Assembly (NCBI GenBank): GCA_900544625.1
Contig: UQVR01000039.1
Span: 1 to 5,158, forward strand
DNA length: 5,158 bases
Source of the DNA: an uncultured Mycoplasmatota bacterium
GTDB taxonomy: Bacteria; Bacillota_I; Bacilli_A; RF39; UBA660
Direction of reading: 5' to 3'
In this document: piece after piece, positions 1 through 5,158 of the stretch
Position numbering within the stretch: the stretch's first letter is position 1
How the letters are laid out: every line of letters starts with the position of its first letter
Translations under genes and position numbers: made by a program
The notes under the pieces: model-generated
What the model was told of the DNA's origin: nothing
Database searches by the model: none
The model's input: the letters and a program-made list of their open reading frames with translations, nothing else

Positions 1-8
1 ATTATATC

Positions 9-35
9 AAAAAGCCGCACCCAAGTGGTGCGGTT
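9..35 (-). terminator. Rho-independent terminator of the uvrB transcript (distal hairpin)
   Basis: Read on the minus strand, a GC-rich 7-bp stem (CCGCACC pairing with GGTGCGG, plus strand 15-21 with 27-33) closes a 5-nt loop. It is extended by a G-U and an A-T pair. It is followed at once by five U residues (the A run at 9-13 on the plus strand), the classical order for termination of leftward transcription. In the rightward direction the stem is followed by TTCAATTTT, a poorer U-tract, so the minus-strand reading is preferred. It is the second of two hairpins after uvrB and probably the main stop because of its GC content. Confidence 0.8.
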
Positions 36-51
36 CAATTTTCAATTTAGG

Positions 52-80
52 AAAAGTATTGTGAATTGTGCAATACTTTT
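52..80 (-). terminator. Hairpin directly after the uvrB stop, probably bidirectional terminator
   Basis: A perfect 10-bp inverted repeat (AAAAGTATTG at 52-61, CAATACTTTT at 71-80) encloses a 9-nt loop and starts at the base after the uvrB stop codon. On the minus strand the stem ends in UUUU followed by CC, which is a weak U-tract. On the plus strand it ends in six T residues (77-82), so it could also stop rightward transcription from a gene left of the window. The stem is AT-rich, so its strength is uncertain. Confidence 0.6.
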
Positions 81-2021
81 TTAAATTCCTTTTAATTCAA
101 AATAAATATCTCGAAGTTCCATCGCTTTTTCAAAGTCCATAGCTGCAGCGGCTTCACGCATTTCTTTTTCGAGTGTTTCGAGCATTTCAATTCTTTCTTT
201 CTTACTAATTTTCTTCTTTTTCTCTGTCACATCATTTGTAACAACTTCTTTTATGTCTTTAATAATAGTTTTCGGCGTGATTCCATGAACTTTATTATAC
301 TCTTCTTGTATTTCCCGTCTTCTTTTAGTTTCTCTAATAGCTTCATTCATTGCATCACTATATGTATCAGCATACATAATTACTTTACCAAATTCATTTC
401 TGGCTGCTCGTCCGATAGTTTGAATTAGACTTCTGTTACTTCTTAAGAATCCTTGTTTGTCTGCATCTAATATACATATTAAACTAACTTCAGGAATGTC
501 TAATCCTTCACGAAGAAGATTGATACCTACGATACAGTCATAAATGCCACTTCGTAAGTCGTGAATTATTTTTAATCTTTCTAAAGTTTTAATTTCACTA
601 TGCAAATAAGCTACTTTAATGTTCATTTCTTTTAAATAGTTTGTTAGCTCCTCGCTCATTCTTATAGTAAGAGTTGTAATTAAAACTCTTTCATTTCTTT
701 TTATTCTTTCGTTAATTTCGCTAATTATATCGTCAATTTGTCCTTCAGTTTTACGAACTTCAATTATTGGATCAAGTAATCCTGTCGGTCTAATAATTTG
801 TTCAACGTATTTATTATTTGTTCTTTCAAGTTCATAATCTCCAGGAGTGGCTGATACATAAATTGCTTGATTGATTTTTTCTTCAAATTCTTCAAATTTA
901 AGTGGTCTGTTATCTAGGGCACTTGGAAGTCTAAAACCATAATCGACGAGTGTTTGTTTACGCATTCTATCCCCGTTATACATTCCTCGAACTTGTGGTA
1001 GGGTTACGTGAGATTCGTCAACCACTAATAAAAAGTCCTTAGGAAAGAAATCTATTAAACATGAAGGTGTTTCTCCAGCATCTCTTAGAGCTAAATGTCT
1101 TGAATAATTTTCTACACCATTACAAAATCCTGTTTCACGAAGCATTTCAAGGTCATAATTAGTTCTTTCACGAAGTCTTTGTTCTTCAATTAGTTTATTT
1201 TCATTTTTTAACTCTTGTAATCTTTCTTTTAATTCTTTTTCGATTCTGTTACATGCTTCTTCTAATTTTTCTTTACTTGTTACAAAGTGTGAAGCCGGTG
1301 ATACTGTTACAGATTTTTTGTTTTGAGTTACAACCCCAGTTAGTGGGTCAAATACACATATTTCTGAAACTATATCATCTTCCAAAACGATTCTTATACC
1401 ACTTATTTTTTCATTAACTGGTATGATATCTATATTATTTCCGCGAACTCGAAATGTTCCACGATGAAAATCTAAATCATTTCTTTCATAAGTCATATCT
1501 ATTAATCTATTTAATATTTTATTTCTACTTATCTTATCTCCGATGGTTAAAATCAACATATTTTTTTCATATTCTTCTTTTTCACCAATACCATATATAC
1601 AAGAAACTGAGGCAACCACAATGACATCTTTATAATTAATTAAAGCACTAGTAGCAGCATGACGAAGTTCATCAATTTCATCATTGATGCTAGAATCTTT
1701 TTCAATGTAGGTATCACTACTAGGAACATATGCCTCAGGCTGATAATAATCATAGTAGGATACAAAATATTCAACATGATTGTTTGGAAAAAATTCTTTT
1801 AATTCTGCATAAAGTTGACCTGCAAGAGTTTTGTTATGGGCTAAAACTAAAGTAGGTTTATTAGTTTCTTTTATAACATTGGCAATGGTAAAAGTTTTTC
1901 CTGTTCCGGTTGCACCCAATAAAACTTGTTCTTTTTTTCCTTCATTAATGCCTGTAACCAATTCTTTTATAGCTTGTGGTTGATCTCCGCTAGGCTTATA
2001 TTTACTAACTAATTCAAACAT
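81..2021 (-). CDS. uvrB: UvrB, excinuclease ABC subunit B
   Basis: UvrB is the ATP-dependent damage-verifying subunit of nucleotide excision repair. UvrA loads it on DNA, it pushes a beta-hairpin between the strands at a lesion, then recruits UvrC for the two incisions. It acts in the cytoplasm on the chromosome. The 646-residue protein is complete; E. coli UvrB has 673. Visible landmarks are the N-terminal KPSGDQPQAI motif (Q-motif region, 9-18), Walker A GATGTGKT (36-43), the damage-probing beta-hairpin region YYDYYQPEAYVPSSDT (about 89-104), the helicase motif II DESH (335-338), the NRPLKFEEF segment, motif VI QTIGRAAR (534-541), and a C-terminal UVR coiled-coil motif (about 610-645) that contacts UvrC. 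The start at 2021 has an AAGGGAGG Shine-Dalgarno (2029-2036) 7 nt upstream. The gene is alone on its strand; no uvrA follows before the terminators. Expression is probably under LexA control, since an SOS box lies in its promoter. No key residue looks missing. Confidence 0.98.
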   Translation of the reverse strand: MFELVSKYKPSGDQPQAIKELVTGINEGKKEQVLLGATGTGKTFTIANVIKETNKPTLVLAHNKTLAGQLYAELKEFFPNNHVEYFVSYYDYYQPEAYVPSSDTYIEKDSSINDEIDELRHAATSALINYKDVIVVASVSCIYGIGEKEEYEKNMLILTIGDKISRNKILNRLIDMTYERNDLDFHRGTFRVRGNNIDIIPVNEKISGIRIVLEDDIVSEICVFDPLTGVVTQNKKSVTVSPASHFVTSKEKLEEACNRIEKELKERLQELKNENKLIEEQRLRERTNYDLEMLRETGFCNGVENYSRHLALRDAGETPSCLIDFFPKDFLLVVDESHVTLPQVRGMYNGDRMRKQTLVDYGFRLPSALDNRPLKFEEFEEKINQAIYVSATPGDYELERTNNKYVEQIIRPTGLLDPIIEVRKTEGQIDDIISEINERIKRNERVLITTLTIRMSEELTNYLKEMNIKVAYLHSEIKTLERLKIIHDLRSGIYDCIVGINLLREGLDIPEVSLICILDADKQGFLRSNRSLIQTIGRAARNEFGKVIMYADTYSDAMNEAIRETKRRREIQEEYNKVHGITPKTIIKDIKEVVTNDVTEKKKKISKKERIEMLETLEKEMREAAAAMDFEKAMELRDIYFELKGI

Positions 2022-2094
2022 GTTTTTTCCTCCCTTAAATGTATTTATATAATATAGTTTAATTCATTATTTAATATTTTCCAACAACATGTAT

Positions 2095-2123
2095 ATTATA
2101 CTAATTAAACGATTGTTCGTCAA
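2095..2123 (-). promoter_or_regulatory. Sigma-A promoter of uvrB
   Basis: On the minus strand, TTGACG (2118-2123) and a perfect TATAAT (2095-2100) are separated by exactly 17 bp. This is a near-consensus vegetative promoter. The transcript would begin near 2088, leaving an untranslated leader of about 67 nt before the uvrB ATG, with the Shine-Dalgarno at 2029-2036. No stable leader structure or riboswitch was recognised in that leader. Confidence 0.85.
2106..2119 (-). promoter_or_regulatory. LexA-binding SOS box in the uvrB promoter
   Basis: The minus-strand sequence CGAACAATCGTTTA fits the Gram-positive SOS operator (CGAAC, four bases, GTTYG/C) with an intact left half (CGAAC) and a right half GTTTA that deviates at its end. 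It overlaps the last two bases of the -35 hexamer and fills most of the -35/-10 spacer, so bound LexA would block RNA polymerase. uvrB is a known SOS gene in Bacillus, which supports the reading. The lexA gene itself is not in the window. Confidence 0.75.
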
Positions 2124-2131
2124 TATTATTC

Positions 2132-2160
2132 TTGTAAAATATATAAATATATGGTAAAAT
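2132..2160 (+). promoter_or_regulatory. Extended -10 promoter of the pyrophosphatase gene
   Basis: TTGTAA (2132-2137), a 17-bp spacer and TAAAAT (2155-2160) preceded by an extended -10 TG (2152-2153) make a good sigma-A promoter. Initiation is expected near 2167, giving a leader of about 20 nt that carries the Shine-Dalgarno. The -35 element lies only 8 bp from the -35 of the divergent uvrB promoter. Confidence 0.7.
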
Positions 2161-2174
2161 CTTTCTATAAATAT

Positions 2175-2181
2175 GAAGGTG
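2175..2181 (+). promoter_or_regulatory. Ribosome-binding site fixing the pyrophosphatase start at 2187
   Basis: GAAGGTG lies 5 nt upstream of ATG 2187, and the protein from there opens directly with the conserved first strand MTTFIFGHKSPDTD. An in-frame ATG at 2151 would add 12 residues, but it is part of the extended -10 element (TGGTAAAAT), lies upstream of the predicted transcription start, and has no Shine-Dalgarno. The start at 2187 is therefore preferred. Confidence 0.8.
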
Positions 2182-2186
2182 ATAAA

Positions 2187-3806
2187 ATGACGACGTTTAT
2201 TTTTGGACATAAAAGTCCGGATACTGATACTGTATGTTCAAGTATAGCATTATCTTATTTAAAAAATGAACTTGGAGACAAAACTGTACCTAAAGTTTTA
2301 GGAAATATAAATAATGAAACAAGATTTGTTTTAAATTATTTTAATGTGCCTGTTCCAAGTTATTTAAATGATGTGCGAGTTAGAATTAAAAATGTAAAAT
2401 ATGATAAAAAAGCATTTATTGATGAAAGCCGAAGTATTGATGAAGCTTTTAAGTTGATGGAAAAACATAATATAACAGCAATTCCTTTAGTTGATGATAA
2501 AAAAGTTTTAACTGGTTATGTAACATTAAAAGAGCTGGCAAAATACTTAATTAATGGTAATAGAGAACAAGTATATACTACACTAGATAATATTATTGAA
2601 ACAATAAATGCTAAAGTAATTGTTAAATGTGATGATATAATTAAAGGGATTACTTTAATTGCTGGCTTGAGTTTTAAGGCATTAGAACAATCTTTTGAGT
2701 TAAGTAATGAAGATATATTAATTGTTGGAGATAGATATAAAGTACTTGATTATGCAATAAAAAGTAAAGTTAAGTTAGTAATTTTGCCATTAAATATAAA
2801 CTTGGATAAAAAAATAATAAAAAAAGCTCAGGAAAATGGAGTAAATATTATTGCCTCAGAGCTTGATAGTTTCCAAATTGCTACAAGAATTACGTTAAGT
2901 AACTTTATTAAAAATATTAATATTAATAAAAACCCTGTTACAGTTTATAATGATGATTATTTTAGTGATTTTAAAACAATGACTCATAAAGTTAATCACA
3001 CTAATTACCCAGTTATTAATAATAAGAAAGAATGCTTAGGATTAATTAGACTTACTGGACCAAATGAATATGAAAAACAAAAAGTTATTTTGGTAGATCA
3101 CAATAATTTGGCTCAGTCTGTCGATGGTATTGAAGAAGCTAATATTTTGGAAATTATAGATCATCATAATTTGGGGGCGATAGGTACTAATGTGCCAATT
3201 AATTTTAGGAGTAGACCTGTAGGTTGTACATCTACGATGATTTATGATATGTTTATTGAGAATAAAATCAATATTCCTAAAGAAATTGGTGGTCTTATGT
3301 TATCCGCAATTCTTTCTGATACTTTGTTACTTACTAGCCCAACAACTACAGATGATGATAGATTTGCTGCTGTAAAACTCGCTAGTATTGCTCAAGTTGA
3401 TTTGGATAAATATGGTTTAGAAATGATAAAAGCTGCATCATCTATTGAAGGTATGAGTGTTAGAGATTTAATAAAGAGTGATTTTAAAAATTATGTAGTT
3501 GGTTCTAAAACTTTAGGTATTGGTCAAGTAATGACATTAGACTTTGAAAAAATAAAAGAAAATATGGATGAATATGTGAATGTTTTAAATGAAATGGCTG
3601 ATAATAATTATAGTGTAGTGGTTATTTTCATAACAGATATTATTAAGAATGGTTCATATGTAATTTATAATAGTGAAGCAAGTGAAGTAATTGAAGATGC
3701 ATTTGGGCTTAAAGATGTTTATGAAGGAGTATTTTTACCTAAGATGGTTTCAAGAAAAAAACAAATACTTCCAAATATTTTAAGTGTTATGGAGGATAAA
3801 AAATAG
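2187..3806 (+). CDS. ppaC: Manganese-dependent family II inorganic pyrophosphatase with CBS-DRTGG-CBS regulatory insert
   Basis: The enzyme hydrolyses pyrophosphate to two phosphates in the cytosol, pulling biosynthetic reactions forward. The 539-residue protein is much longer than simple family II enzymes (about 310) because a regulatory insert splits the DHH domain. Order: metal-binding motif GHKSPDTD (H8, D12, D14), CBS1 (about 80-130), a DRTGG domain (about 145-245, with VGDR at 180-183), CBS2 (about 249-295), then the rest of the DHH domain with VDHNN (D304), DHH (325-327) and SDT (D378). The C-terminal DHHA2 domain carries the substrate-binding SRKKQ (522-526). All expected metal and phosphate ligands are present. 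In characterised CBS-PPases the insert binds adenine nucleotides: AMP and ADP inhibit, and diadenosine polyphosphates activate in DRTGG-containing forms. That regulation is inferred here from the architecture. The symbol ppaC is that of the family in general. The gene is divergent from uvrB and 42 bp upstream of an SDR gene. Confidence 0.95.
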   Translation: MTTFIFGHKSPDTDTVCSSIALSYLKNELGDKTVPKVLGNINNETRFVLNYFNVPVPSYLNDVRVRIKNVKYDKKAFIDESRSIDEAFKLMEKHNITAIPLVDDKKVLTGYVTLKELAKYLINGNREQVYTTLDNIIETINAKVIVKCDDIIKGITLIAGLSFKALEQSFELSNEDILIVGDRYKVLDYAIKSKVKLVILPLNINLDKKIIKKAQENGVNIIASELDSFQIATRITLSNFIKNININKNPVTVYNDDYFSDFKTMTHKVNHTNYPVINNKKECLGLIRLTGPNEYEKQKVILVDHNNLAQSVDGIEEANILEIIDHHNLGAIGTNVPINFRSRPVGCTSTMIYDMFIENKINIPKEIGGLMLSAILSDTLLLTSPTTTDDDRFAAVKLASIAQVDLDKYGLEMIKAASSIEGMSVRDLIKSDFKNYVVGSKTLGIGQVMTLDFEKIKENMDEYVNVLNEMADNNYSVVVIFITDIIKNGSYVIYNSEASEVIEDAFGLKDVYEGVFLPKMVSRKKQILPNILSVMEDKK

Positions 3807-3831
3807 AGTGTTAGTTTGCTAATACTCTTTT
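3805..3831 (+). terminator. Stop-codon-spanning hairpin, probable partial terminator
   Basis: AGAGTGTTAG (3805-3814) pairs with CTAATACTCT (3819-3828) through ten base pairs, one of them G-U, around a TTTG loop. It is followed by a short U run (TTTTCT). The left arm includes the last two bases of the pyrophosphatase TAG stop. The short U-tract and the lack of a visible promoter for the next gene suggest incomplete termination with read-through into the SDR gene. Confidence 0.6.
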
Positions 3832-3848
3832 CTAAATAAGGAGGAAAT

Positions 3849-4607
3849 ATGAAAGCACTAATAACGGGAGCTTCAAGTGGAATTGGAAAAAATATGGCAT
3901 ATGTTTTAGCAAATAAAGGAATTGATTTGATTTTGGTTGCTAGAAACAAGGATGAATTGTTAAAGATAAAAGCAAATGTTAAAGTAAATGTCGAAGTTAT
4001 TGAACTTGACTTACTGAAAGAAAAAAATGTTTTTAAGTTATATGAAATGTGTAAAGATAGAAATATAGATATATTGATTAATAATGCTGGATTTGGTTTG
4101 TTCGGATTATTTACAGAGACAGATTTGGATAGAGAATTAGAAATGATTGATTTAAATATTAAAGCATATCATATTTTAACTAAATTGTTTTTGAAAGATT
4201 TTGTGGAAAAAGACAACGGTTATATTTTAAATGTGGCATCAAGTGCTGGTTTTATGGCAGGCCCTAGACTTAGTACTTATTATGCAACAAAGAATTATGT
4301 TCTTAAACTTACAATGGCTATTAATGAAGAGTTAAGACAAAGTGGAAGCAATGTTGTAGTATCGGCTTTATGTCCTGGTCCAGTTAATACAAACTTTAAT
4401 AAAGTTGCGCATGGTGAATTTAGTATTAAAGAGGCTAGTCCTAAATATGTGGCAAAATATGCAATAAATAAATTGTTTAAGAAAAAAATGATTATTATTC
4501 CAACATTTAGGATAAGATTAGGTATTTTTTTGTTACGCATTCTTCCTTATAGAATTCAACTTATTTATTGTTATCATATTCAAGGTAAAAAATTAGGTAT
4601 TAAATAA
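3849..4607 (+). CDS. Classical short-chain dehydrogenase/reductase (SDR), substrate unknown
   Basis: This is an NAD(P)-dependent oxidoreductase of the classical SDR family, similar in layout to the DltE/YqjQ group (COG0300 type); the substrate cannot be told. The 252-residue Rossmann protein has TGASSGIG (6-13) for cofactor binding, an LVARNKDEL segment after the second strand whose Arg suggests NADP(H) preference, NNAG (78-81), Asn103, and the catalytic set Ser131, Tyr144 and Lys148 (YYATK), followed by CPGPVNT. The catalytic tetrad is complete. The C-terminal region (about 214-243) is hydrophobic and basic, which may allow membrane association and resembles other members of this group. The start has AAGGAGG (3838-3844) only 4 nt upstream, a short but usable spacing. 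With a 42-bp gap after the pyrophosphatase and no clear promoter between, it is probably co-transcribed with it, without an obvious metabolic link. Confidence 0.93.
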   Translation: MKALITGASSGIGKNMAYVLANKGIDLILVARNKDELLKIKANVKVNVEVIELDLLKEKNVFKLYEMCKDRNIDILINNAGFGLFGLFTETDLDRELEMIDLNIKAYHILTKLFLKDFVEKDNGYILNVASSAGFMAGPRLSTYYATKNYVLKLTMAINEELRQSGSNVVVSALCPGPVNTNFNKVAHGEFSIKEASPKYVAKYAINKLFKKKMIIIPTFRIRLGIFLLRILPYRIQLIYCYHIQGKKLGIK

Positions 4608-4618
4608 AAAAGATTAAT

Positions 4619-4668
4619 AAATGTGTAATAATTAATTGCAAAACTGCGATTGATTATTACATTTTTTT
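4619..4668 (+). terminator. Strong Rho-independent terminator after the SDR gene
   Basis: A long imperfect stem begins 11 nt after the SDR stop. The main helix pairs 4626-4640 with 4645-4659 (15 pairs, two of them G-U) around an AAAC loop. It continues past a 2-nt bulge with AAATG against CATTT and ends in seven T residues (4662-4668). It should end the pyrophosphatase-SDR transcript and isolate the next gene. Confidence 0.85.
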
Positions 4669-4785
4669 GATTTTTAAAAAAATTGGTACAAAAAACGCAA
4701 AAAAACAAAAAATAAGGAAATATATTATATGAAATGTATTAAAAAAATGTATGTTGGTGATACTTTTTTAGGAGGAATATAGTAA
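4669..4785 (+). promoter_or_regulatory. A-tract-rich leader upstream of the DUF1016 gene, promoter not firmly placed
   Basis: This gap holds four A runs of 6-7 bases (4676-4682, 4690-4695, 4699-4705, 4707-4712), which could bend DNA or act as an UP-like element. A -10-like TATATTAT lies at 4721-4728, but no good -35 is found 17 bp upstream. A Shine-Dalgarno AGGAGG (4770-4775) serves the gene starting at 4786. A 17-codon ORF with its own AAGGA (4714-4718) runs from 4729 to 4782 and contains that Shine-Dalgarno; whether it is translated is unknown. Confidence 0.4.
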
Positions 4786-5158
4786 ATGAATTATTTTGAT
4801 GTTGCGGCTAACTATGTAAAAAAAGCAGAAATAGGAAAATCTATAAGAGAAGCAAATGCTAATAGAGAACTAGTGGAATGTTATTGGAATGTTGGAAGAT
4901 TAATCGTGGAAGCACAGGGAGGAAAAGATAAAGCAAAGTACGGAAATGAATTATTAAAAAAATGGGCTGAAAAGTTAACAAAAGAATATGGCAAAGGATA
5001 TGACTATACAAATTTGAAGAGATTTCGCCAATTCTTTCTTGAATTCCCAATTGGTGGGCCAGTGGCCCACCAATTGACATGGACAAATATATGTAAAATT
5101 TTGCCAATTAAAGATGAAAATAAAAGAAACTATTATATTAATTTGTGTATAACAAATA
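4786..5158 (+). CDS. DUF1016/YhcG-like putative PDDEXK nuclease, N-terminal part (cut by window end)
   Basis: The first 124 codons are visible; the frame is open to the edge. The sequence resembles the DUF1016 N-terminal domain: a helix with VECYWNVGRLIVEAQ (30-44), KAKYGNELLKKWAEKL (49-64), YGKGYDYTNLKRFRQFFLEFP (from 68), the LTW motif (97-99), and DENKRNYYINLCI (110-122). Family members are roughly 330-380 residues with a C-terminal PDDEXK nuclease-like domain, which would lie beyond 5158, so catalytic residues cannot be checked. The role of the family is not settled. Its genes often occur near restriction-modification and mobile genes. ATG 4786 is the first start in frame, because a TAA directly precedes it; AGGAGG lies 10 nt upstream. 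Codons ending in G/C (GCG, AAC, ATC, CAG, CGC) are more frequent than in the neighbours, and Trp occurs three times, hinting at acquisition by transfer. Codons 88-97 coincide with a perfect palindrome. Confidence 0.85.
   Translation, partial: MNYFDVAANYVKKAEIGKSIREANANRELVECYWNVGRLIVEAQGGKDKAKYGNELLKKWAEKLTKEYGKGYDYTNLKRFRQFFLEFPIGGPVAHQLTWTNICKILPIKDENKRNYYINLCITN
5048..5076. repeat. Perfect 29-bp palindrome inside the DUF1016 coding sequence
   Basis: The arms CAATTGGTGGGCCA (5048-5061) and TGGCCCACCAATTG (5063-5076) are exact reverse complements around a single central G (5062). The core is GC-rich in an AT-rich region. As RNA it could fold into a stem of about 13 bp with a 3-nt loop. It encodes residues 88-97 (PIGGPVAHQL), in the linker just before the LTW motif. 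No U-tract follows, so it is not a standard terminator. Confidence 0.9.

Noticed and set aside
2022..2094. Riboswitch or structured leader in the uvrB untranslated region
   Set aside because: The leader is short and very AT-rich, and no stable stem or known riboswitch core is visible. Tiny start-stop frames within it are expected by chance.
2113..2147. Alternative plus-strand promoter TTGTTC with TATAAA
   Set aside because: The spacing is 23 bp, too long for sigma-A. The TTGTAA/TAAAAT pair has 17 bp and an extended -10.
3719..3949. Minus-strand open frame of 76 codons
   Set aside because: It lies across the end of the pyrophosphatase gene, the terminator hairpin and the SDR start. It has no recognisable family and is opposite well-supported coding frames.
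4295..4540. Minus-strand open frame of 81 codons
   Set aside because: It is fully inside the SDR gene on the opposite strand. Its hydrophobic, Leu/Ile-rich look is what the complement of AT-rich coding DNA gives.
5048..5076. The palindrome as a Rho-independent terminator
   Set aside because: No T-run follows on either strand, and it lies inside an open coding frame that continues with family-consistent residues.
4859..5107. Minus-strand open frame of 82 codons
   Set aside because: It is antisense to the DUF1016-like frame, which has family motifs and a Shine-Dalgarno. The minus frame has neither.
1..5158. CRISPR array, tRNA or rRNA genes, insertion sequence ends
   Set aside because: No regularly spaced direct repeats, no tRNA-like cloverleaf or rRNA segment, and no transposase or terminal inverted repeat pair were seen.

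Overview
The window reads as chromosomal DNA from an AT-rich, Gram-positive-type bacterium (Bacillota, in the broad Bacilli/Mollicutes-like or Clostridia range). Three things suggest this. Codon use is strongly A/T-ending. Shine-Dalgarno sequences are strong and purine-rich (AAGGGAGG, AAGGAGG, AGGAGG). A Bacillus-type LexA/SOS operator lies in the uvrB promoter. The species cannot be named from the sequence alone.

Layout, left to right. Positions 9-80 hold two tandem hairpins that end a minus-strand transcript. Positions 81-2021 (minus) encode a complete UvrB, the damage-recognition helicase of nucleotide excision repair. Positions 2022-2186 are a compact divergent control region. On the minus strand it has a near-consensus sigma-A promoter for uvrB (TTGACG, 17 bp, TATAAT) with an SOS box in its spacer. 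On the plus strand it has an extended -10 promoter for the next gene. Positions 2187-3806 (plus) encode a regulated family II inorganic pyrophosphatase of the CBS-DRTGG-CBS type. Its start is moved here to position 2187, because the upstream ATG at 2151 lies inside the promoter. A hairpin spanning the stop codon separates it from a classical short-chain dehydrogenase/reductase at 3849-4607, followed by a strong terminator at 4619-4668. After an A-tract-rich leader, a DUF1016/YhcG-like putative nuclease gene begins at 4786 and runs off the right edge.

The first three genes look like ordinary core genes: DNA repair, pyrophosphate removal and regulation by adenine nucleotides, and a generic oxidoreductase. 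They form three apparent transcription units: uvrB alone; pyrophosphatase with the SDR, probably by read-through; and the DUF1016 gene separately. The last gene differs from its neighbours. It uses more G/C-ending codons, has tryptophans where the other three proteins have none, and belongs to a family often found among mobile and restriction-modification genes, so it may mark the edge of an accessory region.

The most unusual signal is a perfect 29-bp GC-rich palindrome (5048-5076) inside the DUF1016 coding sequence. No complete undescribed system can be demonstrated. The palindrome, together with whatever lies beyond 5158, is the best lead.
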